Source: Ophiura sarsii
Taxonomy: Eukaryota; Echinodermata; Ophiuroidea; Amphilepidida; Ophiuridae
Direction of reading: 5' to 3'
Assembly (NCBI GenBank): GCA_035610835.1
Contig: CM069447.1
Location: 57,667,048 to 57,731,047, forward strand
DNA: 64,000 nt
Every line of letters starts with the position of its first letter. Within the stretch, counting starts at the first letter, position 1. The notes under the pieces were generated by a model. The model had not been told where the DNA came from. It made no database searches and saw only the letters and a program-made list of their open reading frames with translations. This document shows positions 45,197 to 57,700 of the stretch, one piece after another. The translations under genes and the position numbers were made by a program.

Positions 45197-45477
45197 GGCA
45201 AAAAAAAAAGTTGACTTGCCCTTTCCGACCGACCCAAATATTCGGAATCTAGGATCGCTACAAGATGAAAACGTGTTTCTGAGTAGTATATGCTTGTTTA
45301 AAAATTAAAAATTAAAAATTAAAAAAATTAAAAAAATTAAAATTAAAAAAAACATCTTTAAAACATGTTTCTGTGTAGTATCTCCCTGTTTAAATTTAAA
45401 AATTTAAAAAAATCTGACCGTCTGACCCAGACTCTAGCCCTGAAAGGGCAAGTCAACTTTTTTTCTTTTTTTTTGCC
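45197..45477. mobile_element. GGCA(A)n terminal inverted-repeat element, duplicon 2 copy
   Basis: Equivalent to 17306-17586 with the same 15-bp flanking TTAGGTGACCT repeat. Confidence 0.75.
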
Positions 45478-46250
45478 TTAGGTGACCTGTTCTATGTACG
45501 GGCCCGACGAACCCATTTTTATTTAGGCAAGAATCTTCAAAACCAATTGCAGTGATAAAAGACCATTTGCTTTTATTTAAAAAATCGATCATTGCATGAT
45601 TGTCATATAAGTTACACTCATTTTTAGTAATGTCCTCTATTTTAACGCCAAATCCATGGGATGGTTGAATTATCTTCAATATATTTTTAATTGTATTCCT
45701 TGAATTCAGACATTTTCTTTACTCTCATTTCCATGGTTCTATTTATTTAAAGATTTTGTATCCAAAATTGTTTGTTTGTTTGTTTGTTTGTTGTTTATTA
45801 GGCAAAACGACAATATACAAAATACAACATACAAAAAATGCATGACACAAATATATACATATAATCAAGAACACAAACACCAAAATGCCGAGATGCCAGG
45901 ATAACCCATAAAGTCTGCTAAAAAAGCAAACTAGGCGCCTGGAACGAGGAGCATGAGACAAGAAAGGGACACAAATAAAATAAAGTTAAACAGTATCAAC
46001 AAACTCTTGGGCCATCCTGGTGTTTTTTCATTGAATTCTTAAAAGTTCATACACCTTTTGATATTTTTAACCAATTGTATTGATTATTGCGATTCTATAT
46101 GGATTTTAAAAAAAATGAAAGCCAAATATATGGCTTTTATTATTTGTAGCACTTTTGAGAAAAAAATCCCATTCTTTCTGACTCTCACCTTGTAGAGCAG
46201 AAGATACTGTTATGATGTTGACTGTTGAAAATGTTCTCCTTTCCTCTGTC

Positions 46251-46687
46251 TATATGTGACGCGACAAGCGGAATGAGTCGTATGTCGGGAATATTGATTT
46301 TGAGTTATAGGTAAAAAGAAGTGACAAATTCTAATGTTTTACATTGTTTTCTCAGTTGGTAAATTGTTTTGTAACTTAAAGACTCAAAGTTCAATGTTAA
46401 TGGGGTTTGGACCATACTGTAGCATTTTTCACCTGCTTTTAGATGATGGACAAATATCAAAATTCAAAACTGCCGACATGTGACTCATTTCACTTGATCA
46501 CGTCACATATATAAACTCCTCAAAAAAAGATCTGTTCAATTGCCTATATCTCTAGTTTTTAAGTTACAAACAGTTTTCCAACTGAGAAAACAAAGTAAAA
46601 CATAAGAACTTGTCACTTCTTTTTACCTATAACTCAAAATCAATATTCCCGACATACGACTCATTCCGCTTGATGGCATCACATATG
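46251..46687. mobile_element. Foldback MITE, duplicon 2 copy
   Basis: Equivalent to 18375-18811; both ~130-bp arms are intact. Confidence 0.75.
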
Positions 46688-46811
46688 TTTATAATGTGTT
46701 GCATATCAATGGGAAGTTGATCTGTTCATAAACAATGCCACATTTTGTAGTAATAATTTATTTCAAGTATGTTGCCATCAGAATTCCGTTTACAGCAAAC
46801 AATCATGATAA

Positions 46812-47159
46812 GGCAACAAAAAAAAGTTGACTTGCCCTTTCAGGGCCAGAGTCTGGGTCGGACAGTCGGATTTTTTTAATTTTTTTAAATTTAAACAAGG
46901 AGATACTACACAAAAACACGTTTTAAAGATTTGATTTTTTTTGATTTTTTTGTTTTGATTTTTTTGATTTTTAAACAAGCAGATACTACTCAAAAACATG
47001 TTTTTATCTTTCTTTATTGTTATGTGCTTCTTTCAACAACAAAAACAATTCTATTTTTTTTTTTTACTTTGGAAAAAATAAAAAATAAAAATAGCGACCC
47101 TAGATTTCCGAAAATTTGGGTCGGTCGGAAAGGGCAAGTCAATTTTTTTTTTTTTTGCC
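46812..47159. mobile_element. GGCA(A)n terminal inverted-repeat element upstream of EGF-A3
   Basis: Equivalent to 18936-19284 with small homopolymer changes. It marks the start of duplicon 3. Confidence 0.7.
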
Positions 47160-47212
47160 TAACAAATAAACGTTCTACCTTTTCTATTATTGATTCCTTT
47201 TTTCCCCTTCAG

Positions 47213-47326
47213 TAACCCTTGAGTGCACTAGTGAGCCCTGTCAAAATGGTGGTACATGCTTTGAAGGCACCAATAGTTACTTCTGCTTCTGTCAGCCCGA
47301 ATATACTGGCTCTAATTGTGAAACTG
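47213..47326 (+). CDS. EGF-like exon A, duplicon 3
   Basis: The acceptor is ccccttcag at 47212 and the donor gtaagt at 47327. The peptide is identical to duplicon 2 (VTLEC, EYTGSNC), with one silent GGA/GGT change. It is followed by one partial tail copy at 47362-47434 with the mutated donor. Confidence 0.9.
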
Positions 47327-47908
47327 GTAAGTTTAACCTGTGAGCATCGCCTTCTTTGGTACATGCTTTGAAGGCACCAATAGTTGCTTCTGCTTCTGTC
47401 AGCCCGAATATACTGGCTCTAATTGTGAAATTGTTAAGTTTAAGGGCAGCTGATACACCTTCCGGTATTCAAAATTTAAACACGGCCCCTGCAACGGTGT
47501 TCAACGATGGCAATTTTTATTCATTAACGTTTTGAGCTATTTAATTTTCATTTACTCAATTGATATGTTAGCAAAACTTTAAATGTCCGTAACTTGACAA
47601 TTTGTATTTGATGTTTTGAGACAAAGTGATTTTCAATATGTAACTTTGGTAAGGAATGTGGTTATCCAAAATGCCCGTTGATATCACGATATAAATAACT
47701 CAATATTCATATGTCCCTCATTGTGCCTCATTTACTCGTGTTGGGTCACATGTGTCAATGGTCCGATTAAAATTTCAAATCATTGTTAAAGGCATATTAT
47801 GTTATCTTTTTCAGGGGGGGTGCCCTCTATTCATGATTTTTTTTTAGAAAGTAGATTTTCTTGCAGATTTACATTTCATAATTTGACCTTCTCTCCACTT
47901 TACTTCAG

Positions 47909-48022
47909 TTCAAGACGTATGTGCTAGTTCACCTTGTCTGAATGGTGCAACGTGTGTTTCCTCCAGTGGTGCATATACGTGTGAATGTTACACAGGATAC
48001 ACAGGCATCAACTGCGAAACAG
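47909..48022 (+). CDS. EGF-like exon B, duplicon 3
   Basis: The acceptor is tacttcag and the donor gtaagc. The peptide is identical to the two earlier B exons. It is followed by the MITE at 48145-48562 and a poly-C of about 20 at 48600. Confidence 0.92.
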
Positions 48023-49005
48023 GTAAGCTTGAGGGCGCCTTATATAACTAGGAAAACGAAAAAGGATTCATTGTCAAGTGTCTGGCTTCCAATGGCATCA
48101 TATGACTTCAGTTGGCTTCTGATAGCTGCTATTTGATCTCAAACGTGACCCAACATGAGTTAATGAGGCACAATTCGGCAGAAGCTAATTTGATTTAATA
48201 GCACAACAATTAATTAATTTTACTTATAATATACACAGACATAATTCAAATTTATAAAAAGTCTTATTTCTGATCCTTGACACAAATTGTACCTAATCAA
48301 AGATTCAAATTCATGAAAAATAAAGAGTTATATTTTGAGGTATTTTAATTTTCTTATACTCCATTGATTTGGTAACAAAATCAAAACTTTAAATGTCCAC
48401 AACTTAACAATTTGTATTTGATGTTTTGAGACAAAGTGATTTTCAATAATATGTAACTTTGGTTAGGAATGTGATTAACCAAAATGTCCCTTGATATCAC
48501 GATATAAATACCTCAATATTCATATGTCCCGCATTGTGCCTCAATTACTCGTGTTGGGTCACATATGTGTCAATGGTCCGATTAACATTTCAAATCACTG
48601 CCCCCCCCCCCCCCCCCCCCTCTCAATGGGAAGACATTACCTTTACTGATGATACTTTTGAATGAATCTACTGGCAATTTGCATATTTTCCTTTTTTTAG
48701 AAGTGTCAAAAATCTCAACAATTTTGATACTGCTTTCAACGTGGCAGGCATCTGCAGACGACATTCCAAATGTTTGCAAAATTTTTCAAAAATGTCACAA
48801 TTATTGAAATTCATCACTATATTTGGGACCGCCATGAGAAATGCATTAAAATAAGTATAAACATGCCTAGTATTGGTTCAGTAATTCTTGAGATAGACAT
48901 GGGAAAGGTTTCTGCAAAATAAAGTGTTAACAAATGACTGGGATAAAATACACTGATAAGGTACAGTTCTTTGTTGATTTGACCTTTTCTCCACTTTACT
49001 TCCAG

Positions 49006-49119
49006 TTCAAGACGTATGTGCTAGTTTACCTTGTCTGAATGGTGCAACTTGTGTTTCCTCCAGTGGTGCATATACATGTGAATGTTACACAGGATACACA
49101 GGCGTCAACTGCGAAACAG
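49006..49119 (+). CDS. EGF-like exon B', duplicon 3
   Basis: The acceptor is tacttccag at 49005 and the donor gtaagc at 49120. The peptide is identical to 21122-21235. It is the last exon visible in the window; the next expected exon (EGF-C) would lie beyond the array, past 64000. Confidence 0.92.
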
Positions 49120-49577
49120 GTAAGCTTGAGGGCGCATTATATATAACTAGGGAAACGGATTCATTGTCATGTATCCAGCTTCCAATGGCATCACATGACT
49201 TCAGTTGGCTTCTGATAGCTGCTATTTGACCTCAAACGTGACCCAACATGAGTTAATAAGACACAATGCGGCAAAAGCTAATTTGATTTAATAGCACAAC
49301 AATTTAATGGGGGACAAAGACACAATAAGTCAAATTTATAAAAGTCTTATTTCTAATCTTTGACATATCTTGTACCCAATCATCATATATTCAAATTCAT
49401 GAAAATGAAGAGGTAAACTTCAATTTGAGGTATTTTATTTTCATGAATTCCATTGATTTAATATTGTTTTAATGTTGGTTTTGTTAAAACAAAACAAACG
49501 CTTTTTGAAAGTGTCCCCCCCCCCCCCCCCAACTAACATCATCCTTATAATATCATGTAAATTATTTTTGTAAGGGA

Positions 49578-49952
49578 GAGCGTGTTGGCGCAGCGGTAGA
49601 TACCCTCGCTTTGCACCAATGAATCCCGGGTTCGAAATCTGTGCTCAGTCGGGCTTTATGTGCATTTGGTTTATCACGATCCATACACGCTCTCACAGGT
49701 TTTCTCCCGGATCTCCAGTTTCCTCCTGCTTTCAAAATCTGTGATTAGTTGTTTCGGTTATCAAAAACTTCCTTGACCCAATGGTATTTGGGGAGCTGCA
49801 TTGAAAAATGGTGGATGTTACAATCTAAGTGCGGATAGGTTTGCTAGAAAGTTGATGCGACCTGATTCTGATGATTCACCAGCAGCGAAATTACAGCGCT
49901 TTGATCACTTTGGAAAGGCGCTAAATAAATACTAATTATTATTATTATTATT
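49578..49952 (+). mobile_element. tRNA-derived SINE, duplicon 3 copy
   Basis: Same 375-bp element as 21687-22061. One visible change is in the 3' tail (GCGCTAAATAAATACT). A C-run just upstream (about 49515) has expanded from 8 to 18 relative to duplicon 2. Confidence 0.85.
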
Positions 49953-50251
49953 CTTCAAAAATCGCATTTTGAGAAAAATGACCTTGAAAGTTGAAACACT
50001 TGGCGTTTTTATCTAAAAAGGTCATTAGACTTGATTTTTGTTTTAATGATTCAATTGTGTTTTAAATTTAAACAGCAAGTTTGTTTAATGAGTTGATGGG
50101 TGATGGTTTCCCTGCAAAAAGTACTTTTATCAAGATACACCCTTTTACCTAAATAATCACATCAACAAGTGTATTGTGTGTTAGGCAAAACGGTTTATGT
50201 TAAGTTACATCGCATTATTTCGCATCATATGATTAGGCAAAAGGGTGTATG

Positions 50252-50760
50252 CAGGCCCGTAGCCAGCCTTTTCAGTTAGGGGGTTCGATTTACTGAATGC
50301 AATTAAAGACTCAATGGTCGCGCAGCGACCATCGCGCCGCGTATAGCGGCGCAGGGGGGTGTTTGAGGGTAGATGTGCCCCCCTCCAAAGTTGAAGAAAT
50401 TTCAAAAATACAACCTTTAACGAAGGCATTTGGTGCACCATTTTTTCATATAATTACGATTTTTTGTGTTCAATATATGTATTGCAAATAGGCAAATTCG
50501 CGCAGTTTTTTTTTTAATATCAATAATTTTCTTTTTACCAATTCTAAAATAGAGCCTGAATTGAAAGCATTTGGTGCACTATTTTGAATTGCAAAATTTG
50601 TGGTTTAGGCCTTGAAAACTCAATTATTTTTTGCCTAAGCGCAAATAATTGTGAAATTCAGAAATACCGTGTTCTGGTCTATTTTGGTAAAAACAAAATG
50701 CAATTTAATGCGAATCGTTTCGTGCCTTGATAAACCTGTTGAAATAGGCATACTTTTCAC
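50252..50760. mobile_element. CAGGCCCGTAGCC element, left part
   Basis: It starts CAGGCCCGTAGCCAGCC and contains the GC hairpin TGGTCGCGCAGCGACCA. Two GCATTTGGTGCAC repeats occur about 140 bp apart (50427, 50568). It has no clear right terminus before the hAT-like element. Non-coding. Confidence 0.5.
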
Positions 50761-51334
50761 CAGTGGCGTAGCTAGGTTATTCATATTGGGGGGGGCGAAA
50801 AATGAAAATGAACCGACAAGACTTTTGTGAATCCAGAAATGCGCGCGTAGCGCGCGAAATTTTTCGACTTGACACCTATTTTTGGCACGATCGAGGTAAA
50901 TTTTGGCTCTAAACAAGGTTGTAGCAATGTTGCATTTTGGGGACACATGCGCGCGTATAGGTAATAGCTGACTCGCTTGGCATACAAATGGAACACATGA
51001 TAACTCAATTACGTACATTCAAACATTATTTATTAAATCAACACGCCATTAACATAGACTATAACACGATAAATAACAGGCGTTGCAAGAATAAACAAGA
51101 GATCTGCTCTACTCCGTGGAAGCGACGAACTGGCCACGTATTGAGAAAACAGATTATTTCAGTGATTCATTTCAGTGATTCTAGATTATATACATCAATA
51201 AACATTTATAATTCCATGATTCCTGTGGTCAAATGAACCGACAGTGCCAATCTCAACCGACACGACGTCAATATGGGGAGGGGGGGGGGGGATCCCCCCC
51301 CCCCCCCCCCCCCCCTCCTCTGGCGACGCCACTG
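50761..51334. mobile_element. hAT-like MITE with perfect 8-bp target duplication
   Basis: The left terminus CAGTGGCGTAGCTAGG pairs with the right CTGGCGACGCCACTG. CTTTTCAC occurs immediately on both sides (50753-50760, 51335-51342). An 8-bp duplication and a CAGTGGC start fit the hAT superfamily. The 574-bp interior has no transposase. It holds ATGCGCGCGTAGCGCGCG and a G12-AT-C22 homopolymer pair at 51280-51315. Confidence 0.8.
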
Positions 51335-51568
51335 CTTTTCACAATCAGGCATTATTTATTTTTGGAAAGTGAGTCCAAACTACTCTCACTTCGAGGTCCG
51401 GGACTCATGTCCCACGTCAGCATGTCGGCCTGCATGTATATGAGATTCTTAAGTGAATAGATACAAGTAAGGCACGTACCTCTCCCCTCTTCTCTTCTCT
51501 TTACCTTGATTTTTTCAAAAAATCGAGGTATTCTATCTCTGCCGTTTCTTTCTTCTTTCTTTCTTTCT

Positions 51569-53331
51569 TTATATTGGCTGCGTAGCGAGCCAATATACTC
51601 TATTCCTTCCGTTTCTTTGTTTCTTTCTTCCAAACGCTCCTTAAAAATGCTTCTTCTCCTACAGTTTACATGCTACAATCCCCAAACTCGGTCAGTAGGA
51701 CCCCCTATCTGACCTCCATATAGGGTCTTCACAGTTTTGGGTCAAAGGTCACACGGAAGTCTGTAGGGGTCAAAACGTGATTTTCTTTAAAATGCTTCTA
51801 CTCCTACAGTTTACATGATACATTCACCAGACTTGGTCAGTAGGACCCCCTACCTGACCTCCATATAGGGTCTTCACAGTTTTGGGTCAAAGGTCACACG
51901 GGGGTCTGTAGGGGTCAAAACGTGATTTTCTTTAAAATGCTTCTACTCCTACAGTTTACATGCTACATTCACCAGACTTGGTCAGTAGGACCCCCTACCT
52001 GATCTTCATATAGGGTCTTCACAGTTTTGGTTCAAAGGTCACACAGGGGTCACTAGGGACCAAACGTGATTTGCTTTAAAATGCTTCAACTCCTACAGTT
52101 TACAAGCTACATTCACCAGACATGGTCAGTAGAACCCCCCACCTAACCTTCATATAGGGTCTTCACAGTTTGTGGTCAAAGGTCACACAGGGGTCAATAC
52201 GGGTAAAAACGTGATTTTTACTTAAAACGCTGTTGAAATTTAGTGAAATGACCTAGTATCGTCAGAATTGGTCAACATATTCCTTTTGACCATACGCATA
52301 TACAATAGTTCGGTTTTGAAAATCAAAAAATATTTGGGGTCACAAGGGGTCAAAATGTAAATTTTCACTCCATTCACTCAAAATGCTACTTGTCCGAGAG
52401 GAAATGACCTATGATTGTCAGAATTGGTCAAAAGATTCCTTGGAGCAATGTTCATATAGGCTGTTCAGCGATTAAAAGTGACATGTCACATTGGGTCACT
52501 AGAGGTCATTGACCTAAACAGGGATTAAATGTAAGACATGCTCCGATATTGACCGGTCATATCTCATTTTGTAGAAATTGATAAGACAAGCAAAAAAGTC
52601 AATCATTTCTTTGGGGTCAAAGGTCAAAAAAGGTCACTAGGGGTCGAAATGTAAATTTTTACTACATTAGGACCCCTAGTGACCTTTTCTTGACCTTTGA
52701 CCCCAACAAAAGGATTGACTTTTTTTCTTGTCTCATCAATGCCTACAAAATGAGCCATCACCGGTCAAAATCGGAGCAAGTCTTAAATGTTACCCTGTGT
52801 ATCTTTATATTAATGATTGCCGCTGTGTCCATGTCGTGTTGATGTCCGTATAATGTCATATACGGCATTCTATCAACAAATTTGTAATAGAAGTTTGAAT
52901 TAATGCCAAAAAATTAATATCACAAAGCGGAAATGGAGTTAGATTTCCATTCAAACATCTTCGGACTCAGTACTACAAAAGACATAAGTAGTGACAGAAT
53001 CAGCAAATCATATAAAGGATTAACAAATTATTTGAGAAAAAGGGGATACACATATAATCTTTTCTTATCATAAAATCGTGCCAAACTATGGCACGCCCCA
53101 GAGGACAAAAACGTGTTGAGACTAATATATATTCGTGATCTATGAACACAATTATCTCTAGTTTCATCTTGTTTAAGTAAAACAACAACAAAACAAGTTA
53201 ATTATCATGACCAAGTAAAAAACAAGTTAATTATCATGACCAAGTCAAAGGTCATGAATGGGTTACTAGGGGCCAAAAATTAAATGTTAAGCAGCCAATA
53301 TCCGTGCTTCTTGAAGCACAATTAGCTCTAG
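51569..53331 (+). mobile_element. B-family element, duplicon 3 copy
   Basis: Matches 22812-24573 at an offset of 28757. The 5' hairpin here is perfect (ATATTGGCT ... GAGCCAATAT). Ends in GTGCTTCTTGAAGCAC, 8 nt, CTAG at 53328-53331. Confidence 0.7.
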
Positions 53332-53383
53332 TTCTTTACCTTGATTTTTTCAAAAATCGAGGTACTCTATCTCTGCCGTTTCT

Positions 53384-54707
53384 TTATATTAGTCGAGAAA
53401 CGACTAATATACTGTATTCTACCTGTTTCTTCTTCTTTCTTCTTTCTTCAGCCATGGGACCTATAGCTCCGTAACCATTGACCCGAATTTGACCATATTT
53501 GGTCATAAGAACCCTTATGTGCACCACTACTCAGGTTGTAAAGCATAAGGGGTCAAAGGTCACACAGGGGTCACTAGGGGTCAAAACGTGATTTTCACTG
53601 AAAACGCATTTGCAATTTAGTGAAATGACCTAGGATCTTCAGAATTGGTCAACATGTTCCTCTTGACTGTACGCATGTACAATAGTTCGGTTTTTAAAAT
53701 AAAAAAATATTTGGGGTCAGTAGGGGTCAAAATGTAAATTTTTCTCCATTTACTCAAAACCCTACTTGTCCGAGGGAAAATAACTGATGATACTCAGAAT
53801 TGGTCAAAAGATTCCTTGGATCAATGTTCATATAGGGTGTTCAGCGATTAAAAGTGACATGTCAAATGGGGTCACCAGAGGTCATTGACCTAAACAGGGA
53901 TAAAATGTAAGACATGCTCCGATATTGACCGGTCATATCTCATTTTGTAGATATTGATGAGACAAGAACAAAAGTCAATCATATTGTTAAGGTCAAAGGT
54001 CAAGAAAAGGTCACTAGGGGTCAAAATGTAAATTTTCACTCCATTCACTCAAAATGCTACTTGTCCGAGAGGAAATGACCTATGATTGTCAGAATTAGTC
54101 AAAAGATTCCTTGGATCCATGTTCATATAGGGTGTTCAGCGATTAAAAGTGCCATGTCAAATGGGGTCACTAGGGGTCATTGACCTAAACAGGGGGGAAA
54201 TGTAAGACATGCTCCGATTTTGACCGAATGTATTTTATTTCGTGGGCATTGATGAGACAAGAACAAAAGTCAATCATGAAGTTAGGATCAAAGGTCAAGA
54301 AAAGGTCACTAGGGGTCAAAATGTAAATTTTCACTCCATTCACTCAAAATGCTACTTGTCCGAGAGGAAATGACCTATGATTGTCAGAATTAGTCAAAAG
54401 GTTCCTCTCATCCATGTTCATATAGGGTCCTTCTCCACTAAATGTGACATGTCACACGGGGTCACTAGAGGTCATTGAACTTTACAAGTGAAAATCTTAA
54501 AACATGCTCCGATTTTGACGGGACTACCTTTTTCTTGTGCGCATTGATCAGCCAAGCAAAAAAGTCAATTACAAGTTTTGGGTCAGAGGTCAAGAAAAGG
54601 TCACTAGGGGTTCAACTGTATTTATTTACTCCATTTACCACTCGAAGGGGTTAACATGTAACACACCCGACTAATATTCGTGATCTCCGATCACAGGTCA
54701 TGTCTAG
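53384..54707 (+). mobile_element. C-family Helentron-like element, recent insertion
   Basis: The 5' end TTATATTAGTCG continues to CGACTAATAT, a perfect hairpin. The interior has ~295-bp tandem blocks (repeat at about 54006 and 54301). Near the 3' end CGACTAATAT is inverse to the 5' end, then come hairpin GTGATCTCCGATCAC, 9 nt and CTAG (54704-54707). It is inserted in the leader of the A element spanning 53336-56176. Duplicon 2 lacks it precisely. Length 1324 bp, no target duplication. Confidence 0.8.
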
Positions 54708-57700
54708 TTCTTGTTTGTTTCTTTCTTCTTTCTGTCAGACCCATCTACAAAATGCTATTTTTCTACAGTTTACATGCTACAATCACCAAACTTGGTCAGT
54801 AGGACCCCCTACCTGACTTACATATAGGGTCTTCAAAGTTAGGGGTCAAAGGTCACACAAAGGTCACTAGTGGTCAAAACGTGATTTTCACTTAAAACGC
54901 ATTTCCAATTTAGTGAAATGACCTAGGATTGTCAAATTTGGTCCACATATTCCTTTTGACCGTACGCATATACAAAAGAACGGTTTTTAAAATTAAAAAT
55001 CATTTGGGGTCACTAGGGGTCAAAATGTAAATGTTTACTCCTCGCACTGAAAATGCTATTTTTTCGGGAGGAAATGACCTATGATTGTCAGAATTAGTCA
55101 AAAGATTCCTTGTATCCATGTACATATAGGGTCTTCAGCGATTAAAAGTGACATATCAGATGGGGTCACTAGGGGTCATTGACCTAAACAGGGGTAAAAT
55201 GTAAGACATGCTCCGATTTTGACCGGTCATGTTTCATTTTGTAGGCATTGATAAGACAAGAAAAAAAGTCAAACATTTTTACGGGGTCAAAGGTCAACAT
55301 AGGTCACTAGGGGTCAAAAGGTCAATTTTCATTCCTTGCACTCAAAATGCTATTTTTTCTACAGTGTACATGCTACAATCACCAGATTTGGTCAGTAGGA
55401 CCCCCTACCAGACCTACATATAGGGTCTTCACAGTTTGGGGTCAAAGGTCACACAGGGGTCATAAGTGGTCAAAACGTGATTTTCACTTAAAACGCGTTT
55501 GCAATTTAGTGAAATGACCTAGGATCGTCAGAATGTGTCAACATATTCCTTTTGACAGTACGCATATATATTAGTTCGGTTTTTAAAATCAAAATATATT
55601 TGGGGTCACTAGGGGTCAAAAGGTCAATTTTCACTCCTCACACTCAAAATGCTATTTTTTCGAGAGGAAATGACCCATGATTATCAGAATTGGTCAAAAG
55701 ATTCCTTGGATCCATGTACACATAGGGTCTTAAGCGATTAAAAGTGACATGTCATATGGGGTCACTAGGGGTCATTGACCTAAACAGGGGTAAAATGTAA
55801 GACATGCTCCGATTTTGACCGGTCTTGTTTCATTTTGTAGGCAATGATAAGACAAGAAAAAAGGTCAATCATTTTCATGGAGTCAAAGGTCAACATAGGT
55901 CACTAGGGGTCAACAGGTCAATTTTCACTCCTAACACTCAAAATGCTATTTTTTCGGGAGGAAATGACCCATGATTGTCAGAATTGGTCCAAAGATTTCT
56001 TGGATCCATTAAAAGTGACATATTTGTCTCAGAGAGAATGAATGATGACCGTCAGAATTGGTCATGCACATTCGGTTCTTCAGCGTTTAAAAGTGACATG
56101 TCATATGGGGTCACTAGAGGTCATTAATCCATACAAAAATCAATGTGTCCTGGTCTCTGACCAGATCTATGTCTAGTTACCTTGATTTTTTCAAAAAATC
56201 GAGGTTCTGTATCTCTGCCGTTTCTTTCTTCTTCTTCTGCTTTTTCTTGCTTTCTTTCCTCAAACCCATCTAAAAAATGCTATTTTTTCTACAGTTTACA
56301 TGCTACAATCACCAGACTTGGTCAGTAGAACCCCCCACCTAACCTTCATATAGGGTGTTCACAGTTTGGGGTCAAAGGTCACACAGGGGTCACTAGGGGT
56401 CACACTAGAGGTCATTAATCCATACAAAAATCAAGGTGTCCTGGTCTCTGACCAGATCTATGTCTAGTTATCTTGATTTTTTCAAAAAATCGAGGTTCTG
56501 TATCTCTGCCGTTTCTTTCTTCTTCTTCTTCTTCTGCTTTTTACCTTGATTTTTTCCAAAAATCGAGGTTCTGTATCTCTGCCGTTTCTTTCTTCTTCTT
56601 CCTCCTCTTCTTTCTTTCTTTCCTCAAACCCATCTAAAAATGCTATTTTTTCTACAGTTTACATGCTACAATCACCAAACTTGGTCAGTAGAACCCCCCC
56701 CCCCCCTAACCTTCATATAGGGTGTTCACAGTTTAGGGTCAAAGGTCACACAGGGGTCACTAGGGGTCAAAAGGTGATTTTCACTTAAAACGCATTTCCA
56801 ATTTAGTGGAATGACCTAGGATCGTCAAAATTTGTCCACATATTCCTTTTGACCGTACGCATTTACAAAAGAACGGTTTTTAAAAATAAAAATCATTTGG
56901 GGTCACTAGGGGTCAAAATGTCAATTTTCACTCCAGTCACTTAAAATCCTATTTATTCAAGAGAAAATGGCCCATGATTATCAGAATTGGTCAAAATATT
57001 CCTTGGGTCCATGCACATATAGGGTGTTCAGCGATTAAAAGTGACATGTCATACGGGGTCACTAGGGGTCATTGAACTTTACAGGGGTAAAAGATAAGAC
57101 ATGCTCCGATTTGGACGGGGTTTGGTGTATCTTGTTTAATTTGATGAGCCAAGAAAATAAATCAATCATATTGACCAGGTCAAAGGTCAAGAAGGGGTCA
57201 CAAGGGGGTCAAATTTTCACTTAAAACGCATTTCCAATTTAGTGAAATGACCTAGGATCGTCAAAATTGGTCCACATATTCCTTTTGACCGTACGCATGT
57301 ACAAAAGAACGGTTTTTTAAATTAAAAATCATTTGGGGTCACTAGGGGTCAAGATGTCAATGTTTACTCCAGTCACTTAAAATGCTATTTATTCAAGAGA
57401 AAATAGCCCATGATTATCAGAATTAGTCAAAAGATTCCTTGGGCCCATGCACATATAGGGTGTTCAGCGATTAAAAGTGACATGTCATACGGGGTCACTA
57501 GGGGTCATTGAACTTTACAGGGGTAAAAGTTAAGACATGCTCCGATTTGGACGGGGTTTGTTTTATCTTGTTTAATTTGATGAGCCAAGAAAATAAGTCA
57601 ATCATATTGACCAGGTCAAAGGTCAAAAAGGGGTCACTAGGGGTCAAAAGGTGATTTTCACTTAAAACGCATTTCCAATTTAGTGAAATGACCTAGGATC

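Larger units (their letters stand above)
18936..46811 (+). repeat. Duplicon 2 (complete copy of EGF/LDLa module, ~27.9 kb)
   Basis: This is the only complete copy in the window. It starts at the inverted-repeat element upstream of EGF-A and ends where the same element recurs at 46812. It carries exon B' and the SINE, a 7 kb element array, and an EGF-H minisatellite that is over twice as long as in duplicon 1 and is split by a 2.5 kb insertion. The exact junction cannot be placed because the flanking sequence is itself repeated. Confidence 0.85.
44682..46811. other. Intergenic/intronic tail of duplicon 2
   Basis: It repeats 16786-18935: the TTAA MITE (44883-45154), the GGCA(A)n element (45197-45477), the possible LINE 3' end (about 45769-46020), and the foldback MITE (46251-46687). 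No exon is seen. It acts as the intron between EGF-H and the next EGF-A if the gene is continuous. Confidence 0.7.
334..49119 (+). other. Partial multi-exon gene encoding tandem EGF-like and LDLa domains
   Basis: Twenty-four intact exons on the + strand each encode one cysteine-rich extracellular domain. All are phase 1-1 with lengths divisible by three, and all are bounded by AG and GT dinucleotides. Joining consecutive exons gives an uninterrupted frame: H of one duplicon joins A of the next through a GTA valine codon. Per complete duplicon the order is EGF x4, LDLa x3, EGF x4. The general family is known for secreted or membrane-anchored adhesion and receptor proteins (fibropellin-, Notch- and LRP-like), but no orthologue can be named from this window. 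There is no start, signal peptide, transmembrane exon or stop, so both ends lie outside. It could be one giant gene, several tandem genes, or an assembly stack of alleles. Confidence 0.7.

Noticed and set aside
50988..51236. 82-aa and neighbouring frames in the hAT-like element as transposase remnants
   Set aside because: No recognisable hAT motif such as a BED zinc finger or dimerisation domain; the 574-bp element is too short.
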